Counted from the stretch's first letter, positions 54,382 to 63,806 are shown. The stretch: DNA of 64,000 bases from CANMUM01 sp965263365 (GCA_965263365.1 OZ253672.1:1674001-1738000); one strand, 5' to 3'. Program-made: numbers and translations. Notes: a model not told the origin generated them from the letters alone.

Positions 54382-56675
54382 CCACCATCACGCGTGTCCA
54401 TCGCCAATAATACACGCTCGGGAGTTGCGGGCGCATTCAGCCCCGTTGGCGTGCTTTCATCCCCAATCGAAGAGACAGCCATATCGATCGCAAAAAAGAC
54501 CGAGTTCGCCAACATAAAAGGCGGCTCTCCCACCGCTTTGGATCTCCGAATGGTTGGACGGACATTTTCGGCCCAGTTCACTAAATTTGTGTGAAAGATA
54601 TCAGGAATATCGGAAGCAAGCGGTATTTTATAGGTGCTCGGCGAATGTGTTTGCAAGCGTCCTTGGGTATCCCAAAACAACTCCTCACGCGTGAGCCACC
54701 CCAAACCTTGCACAAAAGCCCCTTCGACTTGCCCCAAATCAATCGCAGGGTTAATCGACTTCCCCACATCGTGCAAAATATCGGTTTGATTGATATTATA
54801 ATCACCCGTATATCGGTCGACCGTAACCTCGCTACACGCCGCCCCATAAGAAAAATAGTAGAACGGATTACCCCTACCTTTTTCACGATCCCAAGCAATA
54901 TCTGGTGTTTTATAAAAGCCGGTATTTGATAACTGAATACGATCTAAATACGCACTTTGAACTGTACTTTTCCAGCTGACAACTTGTTCACCCACTTGAA
55001 AAAACTGACCACTACACGATATCTGCGCCCTATCCACCTTGTATTTTTCTGCGAGGTGAACAAAAAGGCGATCGCGTAATTTCTCACAAGCGTCCTGCAC
55101 TGCCATGCCGTTTAAATCCGTTCCTGAACTCGCGGCCGTTGCAGAAGTATTTGGGACCTTTGAGGTGTTTGTGGGCGTAACGACAACTTTATCTAAAGAA
55201 ACGCCAAGAGTGTCAGCAGCAATCTGTGCAATTTTTATGTTTAAGCCCTGCCCCATTTCTGTGCCACCATGGTTCACTTGAACCGTGCCATCTTGATAAA
55301 TATGTACAAGCGCACCTGCTTGATTAAACCAAGTCGCCGTAAAACTAATACCGAACTTCACTGGCGTGATCGAAATTCCCTTTTTATATCTTGATGATTT
55401 CTGATTAAATTTGAGGATATCGGCTCGGCGCGATTTATATTCACATTGGTCCGACAATTCCGCTAAAATTCTGGCGGAGATATTATCCTCAACACGCTGA
55501 TGATAAGGGGTCATATCACCACGTTCGCCATACAAATTCTTCAACCGAACTTCATAGGGATCTAGGCTTAAATCGCGCGCGATATCCTCGATAATTTTTT
55601 CCGCAAAAATGACGCCCTGTGGCCCGCCGAAACCCCGAAAAGCAGTATTGGACACAGTATGAGTCTTTAACGGATGCGAGGTCAATTGAACGCAAGGGTA
55701 GTAGTATGTGTTATCAGCATGAAATAAGGCACGATCGGTGACAGGCCCCGAAAGATCGCTTGCATATCCGCACCGCGCGTAAAAATCAGCTTGAACCGCC
55801 TCAAGATATCCCTCATGCGTATAGCCAACTTGATAATCAATCCGAAAGTCATGACGCTTACCAGTCATCACCATATCATCATCGCGGTCTACGCGTAACT
55901 TAACTGCGACACCAAGCTGTGCGGCGGCGAATGCGGCAAGCCCCGCAAAAATAACCGGTTGGGTTTCTTTTCCACCAAATCCACCGCCCATACGTTTGAC
56001 TTCTACAGTGACCTTATGCGCCCCAATATTGAGCAATCGTGCGATCACGTGTTGAATTTCGGTTGGATTTTGAGAGCTCACTTGCACAAATACGCCGCCA
56101 TCCTCCCTTGGCTCCACCAAAGCGATCTGACCCTCTAAGTAAAAATGATCTTGCCCGCCAACGTAAAACTGTCCCTTGATTTGCCGCGGGCTCTTTAAAA
56201 ATCCTTCATCAAGCTCACCACGCTTAAATTGAGTGCCAGCTGTAACGCAAGCGCCACCTTTTTCAATCGCAAGATCAATATCAACAACCGACGGCTGTTC
56301 ATCGACTTTAATTTGGCCTAGGCGCGCCGCACGACGTGCAAGCTCACGCGATTTAGCCACAACCATAAAAACAGGCTGCCCATGATACTCGATAATATCG
56401 CGCGCCAATATCGGCTCATCATTCGCATGGGTTGCGCTTACGTCATATGAACAACCAAAATCATCAATTGTGTAAACTGCAACTACTCCTTTTGATGCTT
56501 TCACCTTATCCAAATTTACTTCGCGTATTTTGCCTGAAGCAACTTCCGATAAACCAAGCGCCGCATGCAAACATCCATTTGGTTCGGGAATATCGTCTAT
56601 ATAAACCGATGCACCACTTACGTGCTTAATCGCACTATCATGTTGGATTGATTTGTGAACAAATTTGCTGCTCAT
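54369..56675 (-). CDS. xdhB: Xanthine dehydrogenase molybdopterin-binding subunit
   Basis: 768 residues. Hypoxanthine/xanthine hydroxylase subunit. HVSGASVYIDDIPEPNGCLH, VKRMGGGFGGKET, NTAFRGFGGPQG (substrate Arg), VNHGGTEMGQGLN and KAVGEPPFMLANSVF (GEPP with the catalytic Glu). Size and motifs match Rhodobacter-type XdhB. The start is an ATG with GGAG seven bases upstream; an in-frame ATG 7 codons earlier has no better site. It is separated from xdhA by a pair of plus-strand genes. Confidence 0.95.
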   Translation of the reverse strand: MSSKFVHKSIQHDSAIKHVSGASVYIDDIPEPNGCLHAALGLSEVASGKIREVNLDKVKASKGVVAVYTIDDFGCSYDVSATHANDEPILARDIIEYHGQPVFMVVAKSRELARRAARLGQIKVDEQPSVVDIDLAIEKGGACVTAGTQFKRGELDEGFLKSPRQIKGQFYVGGQDHFYLEGQIALVEPREDGGVFVQVSSQNPTEIQHVIARLLNIGAHKVTVEVKRMGGGFGGKETQPVIFAGLAAFAAAQLGVAVKLRVDRDDDMVMTGKRHDFRIDYQVGYTHEGYLEAVQADFYARCGYASDLSGPVTDRALFHADNTYYYPCVQLTSHPLKTHTVSNTAFRGFGGPQGVIFAEKIIEDIARDLSLDPYEVRLKNLYGERGDMTPYHQRVEDNISARILAELSDQCEYKSRRADILKFNQKSSRYKKGISITPVKFGISFTATWFNQAGALVHIYQDGTVQVNHGGTEMGQGLNIKIAQIAADTLGVSLDKVVVTPTNTSKVPNTSATAASSGTDLNGMAVQDACEKLRDRLFVHLAEKYKVDRAQISCSGQFFQVGEQVVSWKSTVQSAYLDRIQLSNTGFYKTPDIAWDREKGRGNPFYYFSYGAACSEVTVDRYTGDYNINQTDILHDVGKSINPAIDLGQVEGAFVQGLGWLTREELFWDTQGRLQTHSPSTYKIPLASDIPDIFHTNLVNWAENVRPTIRRSKAVGEPPFMLANSVFFAIDMAVSSIGDESTPTGLNAPATPERVLLAMDTRDGGCLD

Positions 56676-56834
56676 GCACTGACTCCATTTCCCCATATGT
56701 TAAAACAACAATTCCATATTGACCAGTTAAACTATCTCCAAATTTAACGGGCACATCAGCGTTGATACTAGAAATTTAGAAAACAAATCCTATATTAAAT
56801 GTACACGCCAGAAACTTTTCGGAGAATTTAAGAA

Positions 56835-57773
56835 ATGGAAGACTTACCAATTCAATACCTGATACCCGTACTTTTCGTCATATTTGCGTTGTGGTTTATT
56901 TCGCGTGCAGTCAGGTCTGTCCCCCAATCCGAAGAATGGACAGTTGAAAGATTCGGAAAATATACGCGGACACTTTCTCCTGGTCTTCATTTTATAATTC
57001 CCTTGATTGACAAAGTCGGCGCTCGAATAAATATGATGGAAACCGTCCTCGATATCGCCAGTCAAGAAGTTATCACCAAAGATAACGCGATGGTGCGTGC
57101 AGATGCGGTCACTTTTTATCAGGTTATTGATGCCGCCAAATCCGCCTACGAAGTGCGTAATTTAGAAAGGGCGATCGAGAATCTAACGCAAACCAATATC
57201 CGCTCGGTCGTTGGGTCAATGGATCTTGATGAGTGCTTATCTAACCGCGACGCAATCAATGCGAAACTTTTGACGGTCATTGACGCTGCAACAAACCCTT
57301 GGGGCGTCAAAGTCACGCGTGTTGAAATCAAAGACCTTGCGCCACCAGATGATATTACCGAAGCGATGGCGCGCCAAATGAAGGCTGAGCGAGAAAAGCG
57401 TGCCGAAATTCTCCAAGCAGAAGGTTTAAAGCAATCGGCAATCTTGAAAGCGGAAGGCTTGCGCGAAAGTCAGATCCGAGAAGCTGAAGGCCGAAAGCAA
57501 GCTGCAATTTTGGATGCCGAAGCCCGTGAGCGCCAAGCCGAAGCTGAAGCAAAGGCAACCGAAATGGTCTCAAATGCAATCGCGCAAGGCGATATACAGG
57601 CCGTGAACTATTTCGTTGCCCAAAAATATACAGAAGCGCTCAAAGATGTCGCAAGTGCGCCAAATGCAAAGACAATTATGATGCCTTTGGAGGCTTCAAG
57701 TGTAATCGGCTCGATCGCAGGAATTTCGGAACTTGCTAGAGAAGCAGGCTTTGGAAATAAAGGAGCAAAATAA
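56835..57773 (+). CDS. SPFH/band 7 slipin-type protein (QmcA-like)
   Basis: 312 residues. An N-terminal membrane helix (QYLIPVLFVIFALWFISRAV), then the SPFH domain: VPQSEEWTVERFGKYTRTLS, GLHFIIPLIDKV, VLDIASQEVITKDNAMV, VRNLERAIENLTQTNIRSV. A long E/A/R-rich coiled coil follows (about 190-250, AEGLKQSAILKAEGLRESQ), typical of stomatin-like proteins. It probably forms large membrane assemblies. GGAGAA precedes the ATG. Directly followed by its usual partner, an NfeD protein. Confidence 0.93.
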   Translation: MEDLPIQYLIPVLFVIFALWFISRAVRSVPQSEEWTVERFGKYTRTLSPGLHFIIPLIDKVGARINMMETVLDIASQEVITKDNAMVRADAVTFYQVIDAAKSAYEVRNLERAIENLTQTNIRSVVGSMDLDECLSNRDAINAKLLTVIDAATNPWGVKVTRVEIKDLAPPDDITEAMARQMKAEREKRAEILQAEGLKQSAILKAEGLRESQIREAEGRKQAAILDAEARERQAEAEAKATEMVSNAIAQGDIQAVNYFVAQKYTEALKDVASAPNAKTIMMPLEASSVIGSIAGISELAREAGFGNKGAK

Positions 57774-58211
57774 GTGGAATTATTTGGTTTAAGCGCCGTT
57801 CAAATTTGGATCATCATCGGAATCATCTTAATTATAGTTGAGTTTACGACACTGACCTTTTTCCTGCTTTGGCCGGGTGTTGCCGCGCTCGTGCTGGCAC
57901 TAATCACGTGGATTTTACCTGGTATATCTTATCCTGCGCAATGGGTTATTTTTGCGGTCATCTCCTTAGCGCTTCTCATTCCTGGTCGAAAATATATTCG
58001 TAAATACTTACGAAATAAAGACAATGGCTCTTTAAATGCTAAAATGGATGGCCTCATCGGAAAGTCCGCAAAAATTGTTTACTTAGATGGCACCACAATT
58101 CGTGCGAAACTTGGCGACACTGAATGGAGTGCGCGATCAAATAGCCCTCTCAAAAAAGGTGATTTGGCCACGGTGATCGCCACAGACGGCAATATATTAA
58201 TTCTTGAATAA
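57774..58211 (+). CDS. NfeD-like membrane protein
   Basis: 145 residues. Two or three membrane helices (about 8-75, including IWIIIGIILIIVEFTTLTFF), then a C-terminal OB-fold-like NfeD domain (LIGKSAKIVYLDGTTIRAKL, GDTEWSARSNSPLKKGDLAT). Start GTG, immediately after the slipin stop (no gap), with GGAG upstream. The slipin-NfeD pair is a known conserved unit; the membrane role is not fully settled. It converges on xdhA, ending 8 bases before the xdhA stop. Confidence 0.9.
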   Translation: MELFGLSAVQIWIIIGIILIIVEFTTLTFFLLWPGVAALVLALITWILPGISYPAQWVIFAVISLALLIPGRKYIRKYLRNKDNGSLNAKMDGLIGKSAKIVYLDGTTIRAKLGDTEWSARSNSPLKKGDLATVIATDGNILILE

Positions 58212-58219
58212 AATTTATT

Positions 58220-59614
58220 TTATATTTCGAGAAGAGATCGTAGAAAATACTTCGCGGTTTTCATTCTATATATAGAAGAAGCGCGCATATCTGATATGGG
58301 AGTAAAATCCTTTTCCAATTCGCCCATTGCATCAATAATCGTCCCTTTTTCCATATCTTTTCCGATCATCGCCTTTTCCGTAAGATAAGCGCGTTGTGGG
58401 ATTGCGGCCATGCCGCCAAATGCGATGCGCGCGCCGACAATCTTACCACCATCCAATTCAATTGATGCCACTCCCAATACACTCGAAATATCCTCGTAGG
58501 GTCGCTTAGAAATTTTCTCAAAGCTAAATGTTTTATTTTGCAGATAGGGGATGGTTATCCACTCTAAAAATTCACCTTTACGAATATCCTGTTTACCATA
58601 GTCAATAAAAAAATCCTCAATGGGAATAGTTCGGCGAGCACCAAAATAATTTAATGTGAGTTTGGCTTCCATAGCGATTAACACAGGCGGCAAGTCACCA
58701 ATGGGCGAACCATTCGCGATATTCCCACCAACGGTTCCACTATTGCGAATTTGTTGGCCCGCGAATTTTATCCAAAATTCAACCAATTCGGGGAATGAAC
58801 TTTCAAGCGCATTTTGAGCCTCCGATATACTTGCCATCGCGCCGATTCGCACTTGGTTATCGAGAAATTCGATATCTTTAAGAGGTTCAACATGGGTCAG
58901 AAAAATCGTCGGGCTGATATCACGAAACTTCTTGGTAACCCACAAACCGACATCTGTAGCGCCCGCGACCAACCGCGCGCCTGGCAGCTCTTGCAATCGA
59001 TTTTCAAGAGCTTCGATTGATGGCGGCAAAAATAGACTTTCGCCGACCTGATCGTCTTCAATATCTATTGATTTTAACTGCTCAATAACTTCTTCTCGAT
59101 GCGCAAATAGTGGATCATTTGAAACGCTGTTTTGACTTAGATTCGTTTCTACCCCTCGAATTATTGAGGCATATCCCGTGCACCGACACAAATTGCCTTG
59201 AAGCGCTAATTCAATATTCTCGCGCCTCGGATTGGGATGATTCATCCACATCGCATAAAGGGACATCACAATACCAGGTGTGCAAAATCCACACTGTGTC
59301 CCATGAGCATCAACAAGAGCTTGTTGAACAGGATGAAGTTGACCTTTTTCTGAAAGCGCTTCAACGGTCACAACATGTGTCGCATCAATTTGCGGTAAAA
59401 ACGCGATGCAGGCGTTCAGAGACTTATACCCCAACTTTCCATTCTCAATACGACCCACCAAGATTGTGCATGCGCCGCAATCTCCTTCGGCACACCCTTC
59501 CTTTGTGCCGCGTAGTGCGCGCTCCTCACGCAAAAAATCCAGCACGGTTTGATCCTCACGATCCAGGTCAAATTCGATAAGCTCAGAATTTAATATAAAC
59601 CTCACAGGGCGCAT
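58220..59614 (-). CDS. xdhA: Xanthine dehydrogenase small subunit (2Fe-2S and FAD)
   Basis: 464 residues. Two [2Fe-2S] domains: KEGCAEGDCGACTILVG, then HGTQCGFCTPGIVMSLYAM with GNLCRCTGYASIIRG. The FAD-binding domain (about 190-460) has ARLVAGATDVGLWVTKK, RNSGTVGGNIANGSPIGDL and ARIAFGGMAAIPQRA. Complete XdhA of the bacterial two-subunit type. The start has GAGG. It directly follows uraH (3 bases), so uraH-xdhA is one unit, while its partner xdhB is 1.5 kb downstream, past two opposite-strand genes. Confidence 0.95.
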   Translation of the reverse strand: MRPVRFILNSELIEFDLDREDQTVLDFLREERALRGTKEGCAEGDCGACTILVGRIENGKLGYKSLNACIAFLPQIDATHVVTVEALSEKGQLHPVQQALVDAHGTQCGFCTPGIVMSLYAMWMNHPNPRRENIELALQGNLCRCTGYASIIRGVETNLSQNSVSNDPLFAHREEVIEQLKSIDIEDDQVGESLFLPPSIEALENRLQELPGARLVAGATDVGLWVTKKFRDISPTIFLTHVEPLKDIEFLDNQVRIGAMASISEAQNALESSFPELVEFWIKFAGQQIRNSGTVGGNIANGSPIGDLPPVLIAMEAKLTLNYFGARRTIPIEDFFIDYGKQDIRKGEFLEWITIPYLQNKTFSFEKISKRPYEDISSVLGVASIELDGGKIVGARIAFGGMAAIPQRAYLTEKAMIGKDMEKGTIIDAMGELEKDFTPISDMRASSIYRMKTAKYFLRSLLEI

Positions 59615-59617
59615 TGA

Positions 59618-59986
59618 TTAACTTCCTCTGTAAGTCGAATAACTAAATGGTGAAACCAAAAGCGGCACGTGAAAATGCTCACTCGGATTATCAATGCCAA
59701 ACCTTATCGGTACAATATCAAGAAAAGCCTGTGACGTACTTTTTATATTCCCACGAAAATAGCGCCCGATATGAAATTTAAGCTCCAAAACTCCCGAAAA
59801 CATCTCGCTGCCTTCCAAAAGAGGAGTATCCGTCCTTCCGTCACAATTCGTATAAAAATCATTGATTTTTTTATAGTTAGAGTTTTCGATTTGAAATAGC
59901 TCGATTAACACATTGTCGGCTGGGCAACCGTGCATCGTGTCTAAAATATGAGTTGTTAGTCTTCCAGTTTTTGTCGCGTGCTCCAT
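59618..59986 (-). CDS. uraH: 5-hydroxyisourate hydrolase
   Basis: 122 residues, transthyretin-like protein. Hydrolyses 5-hydroxyisourate to OHCU. LTTHILDTMHGCPADNV (catalytic His), GRTDTPLL (Arg), PEHFHVPLLVSPFSYSTYRGS region with the C-terminal YRGS motif that defines the enzyme. Its role presupposes a urate oxidase, which is not in the window. Start ATG near the divergent puuE gene (153 bases). Confidence 0.94.
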   Translation of the reverse strand: MEHATKTGRLTTHILDTMHGCPADNVLIELFQIENSNYKKINDFYTNCDGRTDTPLLEGSEMFSGVLELKFHIGRYFRGNIKSTSQAFLDIVPIRFGIDNPSEHFHVPLLVSPFSYSTYRGS

Positions 59987-60086
59987 AAACTTATCTTAAC
60001 TTCAATTCACACAATTCATCAATCAAATTGCGCTCTTTTTTAAGTAAATAATTTCGAGATTCAAAAAGTCCTCATAAATAAATACC

Positions 60087-60115
60087 TTGCTGATATAGAC
60101 TGAATTCGCAATAAT
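60087..60115 (+). promoter_or_regulatory. Possible promoter of the puuE-uraD fusion gene
   Basis: TTGCTG (60087-60092) and AATAAT (60110-60115) with a 17-base spacer, about 24 bases before the puuE start. The -10 matches well; the -35 is weak. Confidence 0.35.
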
Positions 60116-60138
60116 CTAATGAAAAAGGGAGATCATCT

Positions 60139-61560
60139 ATGACTTACCCCCGTGATATGCGCGGTTATGGCAAAAACGCGCCCAAGGTTGCATGGCCTAA
60201 TGGTGCAAAAATTGCTGTCCAGATCGTCCTAAACTATGAAGAAGGTGGAGAAAACTGTTTGTTGCACGGCGATCAGATGTCAGAAGCTTTTCTTTCAGAG
60301 ATTATCGGCGCAGAAAACTGGCAAAATCTACGTCACTGGAATATGGAATCTATTTATGAATATGGCGCGCGTGCGGGTTTTTGGCGGCTCCACAAGCTAT
60401 TTACTGAATTGACTATTCCCATAACTGTATTTGGAGTCGCTACGGCCCTCATGCGTGCACCTGAACAGGTTGCAGCGATGCAAGATGCAAACTGGGAAAT
60501 TGCATCCCATGGCCTAAAATGGATTGAGTACAAAGACTATTCTATCGAAGAGGAACGTAAAGAAATCAGTAAGACAATTGCAATTCATGAAGCCGTGACA
60601 GGGGTTGAACCGCGCGGCTGGTATACTGGAAGATGCTCGGTCAACACAGTGGATTTAGTGAGTGAAACAGGGCAATTTGATTATATCTCTGACGCCTATT
60701 GCGATGATCTTCCTTATTGGCGCAATCATCAAGGACATAGTCAGCTGATAATCCCCTACGCGCTCGACACAAATGATATGCGTTTTGCGACCCCACAAGG
60801 CTTCAATACCGGTGATCACTTTTTTAACTACCTTAAAGACAGCTTTGATACACTTTACGCAGAAGGGCAGCAAGGGAAGGCCAGCATGATGTCGATCGGG
60901 CTGCATTGTCGCTTAATTGGCCGCCCAGGGCGTGTTGAAGGCTTAAAGCGCTTCTTGGAATATATACTTCAAAAAGACGACGTTTGGATGGCAAAGCGCA
61001 TTGATATTGCCAAGCACTGGGCAAGGTTTCATCCAGCACTTCTAAAACAACTCACTCCCTCTGAAATGAGCAAATCAGAATTTATAAATCACTTCGGATC
61101 AATCTATGAGCATTCTCCATGGGTAGCTGAGCAAGCCTTTGAGCGCGGAATTGGTGCAGCAAATGACACGGCTTTAGGATTGAATGCTGCCTTACGAACA
61201 GAATTTAGACTTGCGAGCTCTGAGAAAAAAATTGCCGTTTTAAACGCGCATCCCGACCTTGCCGGAAAACTCGGCGCCGCTCATTTACTCACCGAAGATA
61301 GCCAAAGTGAACAGGCATCAGTGGGTCTTGATCAACTTTCTGAAAAAGAAAAAATCGCATTTGAAGAGCTTAATGCCAAATATACAAAGAAATTCAATTT
61401 TCCATTTATAATTGCCGTTCGTGACTTTACAAGAAATGAAATACTAGCTGAATTTGAAAAACGAATATTAAATTCAAAAGAGCAAGAATTAAAAAACGCA
61501 TTTGAGATGGTTGAACGCATTGCAGAACTGCGCATCAAAACTATACTGGAAAATGAATGA
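60139..61560 (+). CDS. puuE: PuuE allantoinase fused to OHCU decarboxylase (UraD)
   Basis: 473 residues in two domains. Residues 1-310 are a polysaccharide-deacetylase-like PuuE allantoinase: YPRDMRGYGKNAPKVAWPNG, LNYEEGGENCLLHG, EIASHGLKWI, GWYTGRCSVNT and SIGLHCRLIGRPGR. Residues about 320-473 are an OHCU decarboxylase: FINHFGSIYEHSPWVAEQAF, LNAHPDLAGKLG with the catalytic His, and KFNFPFIIAVRD. The product would decarboxylate OHCU to S-allantoin and open it to allantoate. Overlaps the next gene by 4 bases. Confidence 0.94.
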   Translation: MTYPRDMRGYGKNAPKVAWPNGAKIAVQIVLNYEEGGENCLLHGDQMSEAFLSEIIGAENWQNLRHWNMESIYEYGARAGFWRLHKLFTELTIPITVFGVATALMRAPEQVAAMQDANWEIASHGLKWIEYKDYSIEEERKEISKTIAIHEAVTGVEPRGWYTGRCSVNTVDLVSETGQFDYISDAYCDDLPYWRNHQGHSQLIIPYALDTNDMRFATPQGFNTGDHFFNYLKDSFDTLYAEGQQGKASMMSIGLHCRLIGRPGRVEGLKRFLEYILQKDDVWMAKRIDIAKHWARFHPALLKQLTPSEMSKSEFINHFGSIYEHSPWVAEQAFERGIGAANDTALGLNAALRTEFRLASSEKKIAVLNAHPDLAGKLGAAHLLTEDSQSEQASVGLDQLSEKEKIAFEELNAKYTKKFNFPFIIAVRDFTRNEILAEFEKRILNSKEQELKNAFEMVERIAELRIKTILENE

Positions 61561-62375
61561 AATACTATGTACCCAAAGGCGGTCTCCCGGCACAAACCAC
61601 TCAAAGTAAAGATAAGTCACTCTTTACAAATAGCTATGCAATTATTGCTAAAAATGCATTGACAGATATTGTGACAAGTCAGTTGCCATTTTGGGAACGA
61701 ACGCGAAGTTGGATTCTTGCAAAACCCCTTTCAGGCTTTGCCGAAACATTTGCACAACTTATTGTCGAAGTTGCACCAGGTGGAGGGTCCGAATACCCTG
61801 AACCCAACACAAATGCACAAAGCGCTTTATTTGTACTTAATGGCGAAATTAAGTTGCGAATTAATAACAATGTACACATATTATCGAAAGGTCATTTCGT
61901 ATATATAGCGCCTAATACAAAGTGGAAAATTCAAAACGAAACGCATTCAAATGTGACATTCCAATGGATTCGAAAATCATATCAGAGGGTTGATGGCCTA
62001 GACTCGCCGAATAGCTTTATTGCTCATGATGATGAAATTACGCCAACCGTTATGGAAGGTAGCAACGGATTATGGTCAACAACTCGCTTTATTGACCCCG
62101 AAGACATGCGCTTTGACATGCATGTAAATATTGTTAATTTTGAACCTGGCGGCCTAATTCCATTCGACGAAACTCATGTTATGGAACACGGCCTGTATGT
62201 GCTAAGTGGCAAGGCCGATTACAGACTCAATACCGATTGGCATGAAGTTGAAGCTGGCGATTTCATGTGGCTGCGCGCATTTTGTCCTCAATCGTGCATC
62301 GCGAAGGGGTCAGGACCGTTTCGTTACCTTCTCTATAAAGACGTAAACCGCCATCCTAAATTAGAATTAAAGTAG
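61557..62375 (+). CDS. (S)-ureidoglycine aminohydrolase (bicupin)
   Basis: 272 residues, two cupin domains. YYVPKGGLPAQT start, then APGGGSEYPEPNTNAQSALF in the first barrel. The second barrel has PGGLIPFDETHVMEHGLYVL with the Glu/His manganese ligands, and later WLRAFCPQSCIAKG with the Gln ligand. This is the UGHY/AllE (YlbA) pattern: it releases ammonia from (S)-ureidoglycine to give (S)-ureidoglycolate. Coupled to puuE by ATGA. The allantoate amidohydrolase that makes its substrate is not here. Confidence 0.93.
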   Translation: MKYYVPKGGLPAQTTQSKDKSLFTNSYAIIAKNALTDIVTSQLPFWERTRSWILAKPLSGFAETFAQLIVEVAPGGGSEYPEPNTNAQSALFVLNGEIKLRINNNVHILSKGHFVYIAPNTKWKIQNETHSNVTFQWIRKSYQRVDGLDSPNSFIAHDDEITPTVMEGSNGLWSTTRFIDPEDMRFDMHVNIVNFEPGGLIPFDETHVMEHGLYVLSGKADYRLNTDWHEVEAGDFMWLRAFCPQSCIAKGSGPFRYLLYKDVNRHPKLELK

Positions 62376-62484
62376 TATCCTGATGAACCCAATTTTCTTT
62401 CTTACACAAAATTAAATTGTCGATGGTACTTAACCTCAAATATATATTTAAGTTATTACTAAATTAATGTGATTTATAGACTAA

Positions 62485-62970
62485 ATGCATAAAATCTCTA
62501 TTGAACCGCTATCCCAAGAAACTTTTCAGCCCTTCGGCCAAGTGATCGAGATGCGTGGCGATTTTGACTTTACTTTTAATGAAGGGCGCGCCGATCGCTG
62601 GGCTGATCTTGCTAACTTAGACATAGACCGAGACGGAAAGTTGGGAATATCTATGTGCGTATCTCGTCCAATCACCCTTCCTTACACCCTCGAAATGATG
62701 GAAAGGCACCCCCTTGCTTCACAAGCTTTCATACCGATGAATTCGCGGCCCTTCATAGTATTTACCGCCGAAGATATAGAGGGCACTCCTTTTAAACCGC
62801 GCGCATTTTTAACAAACGGAAAACAAGGCATTAATTACAATAGGGACACCTGGCATGGCGTGCTATCGCCAATAGACCAAGATCAAGAGTTTTTAATTAT
62901 TGATCGAATATGTGGTTCGGGCAATAACCTTAAAACTTTTCAATTCGATACGCCTTACCTTATTGGCTAA
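62485..62970 (+). CDS. allA: Ureidoglycolate lyase
   Basis: 161 residues. Splits ureidoglycolate to glyoxylate and urea. ISIEPLSQETFQPFGQVIE, MERHPLASQAFIPM, FIVFTAEDIEGTP, GINYNRDTWHGVLSPI (active-site His) and FLIIDRICGSGNNL are the AllA pattern. Follows the aminohydrolase after about 110 bases. Converges on the response regulator gene, with only 5 bases between stops. Confidence 0.95.
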   Translation: MHKISIEPLSQETFQPFGQVIEMRGDFDFTFNEGRADRWADLANLDIDRDGKLGISMCVSRPITLPYTLEMMERHPLASQAFIPMNSRPFIVFTAEDIEGTPFKPRAFLTNGKQGINYNRDTWHGVLSPIDQDQEFLIIDRICGSGNNLKTFQFDTPYLIG

Positions 62971-62975
62971 TCAAT

Positions 62976-63650
62976 TTATTTTACAAGCTTGTAGCCGCCA
63001 CTTGCCGTTATCACAATACGCCCAGTTTTTTCATTCTCAATTTTTTGGCGCAATCGATATATATGTGTCTCTAAGGTGTGTGTCGTTACCTTGCCCGTAT
63101 ATCCCCAAACTTCGCCCAACAAAGTCTCGCGATCAACAATTTGTCCGCGCGCACGGTATAAAAATTTGATTATATTGGTTTCTTTTTCGGTTAACCGTAT
63201 CTTGTTGTCTTCTTCATCAAACAGCGCCTTCTCAACCGGCTTAAACTTATAAGGACCAATGTTTAAAATAGCATCTTCAGACAATTCTGCCTGACGCAAT
63301 TGAGCATGAATTCTCGCAATCAGCACCTTTATTTTAAAGGGTTTCGTAACATAATCATTCGCTCCAGCATTTAATCCTCTAACCGCATCTTCGTCAGTGT
63401 CTTGAGCGGTTAGCATGATTATCGGAACAGTCACCCCATGCGATCGAACCGCCTTAACAAGTTCGCGACCATCTGCATCTGGAAGTCCAACATCACAAAT
63501 AATCACATCAAATTCTTGATCTTTTAGCTTACCAATTGCATCTGCTGCATCTCCGGCCTCAAAAACATCAAACTCATTTGTATCAAGTAATTGATCCGCT
63601 AGCGTAGAACGCAAATCTACGTCATCATCAATGAGCAGTATATTTTTCAT
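62976..63650 (-). CDS. OmpR-family response regulator
   Basis: 224 residues. Receiver domain with the acidic pocket IDDDVD, phosphorylated Asp in VIICDVGLPDADGREL, Thr in IIMLTAQDTD and Lys in YVTKPFK. The C-terminal winged helix has LTEKETNIIKFLYRARGQIV and THTLETHIYRLRQKIE. The start is the ATG of MKNILLIDDD, with GAGG upstream; the longer frame of 23 extra residues is rejected. No histidine kinase is adjacent, so the cognate signal is unknown. Divergent from the ribA-like gene, 156 bases away. Confidence 0.9.
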   Translation of the reverse strand: MKNILLIDDDVDLRSTLADQLLDTNEFDVFEAGDAADAIGKLKDQEFDVIICDVGLPDADGRELVKAVRSHGVTVPIIMLTAQDTDEDAVRGLNAGANDYVTKPFKIKVLIARIHAQLRQAELSEDAILNIGPYKFKPVEKALFDEEDNKIRLTEKETNIIKFLYRARGQIVDRETLLGEVWGYTGKVTTHTLETHIYRLRQKIENEKTGRIVITASGGYKLVK

Positions 63651-63806
63651 TTTTACCTCATAAATTGGTTGCAGTATGCAATATTGGTGCTTAGTTATGC
63701 AAGTAAAAGCAACGTACATTACACAAATTAACTAAGGTCAACTTATCATGTGTTTCACCTGATTTAGCTCAATTCTGTGAAATAATTAATCTGGGATTTA
63801 AGACTT

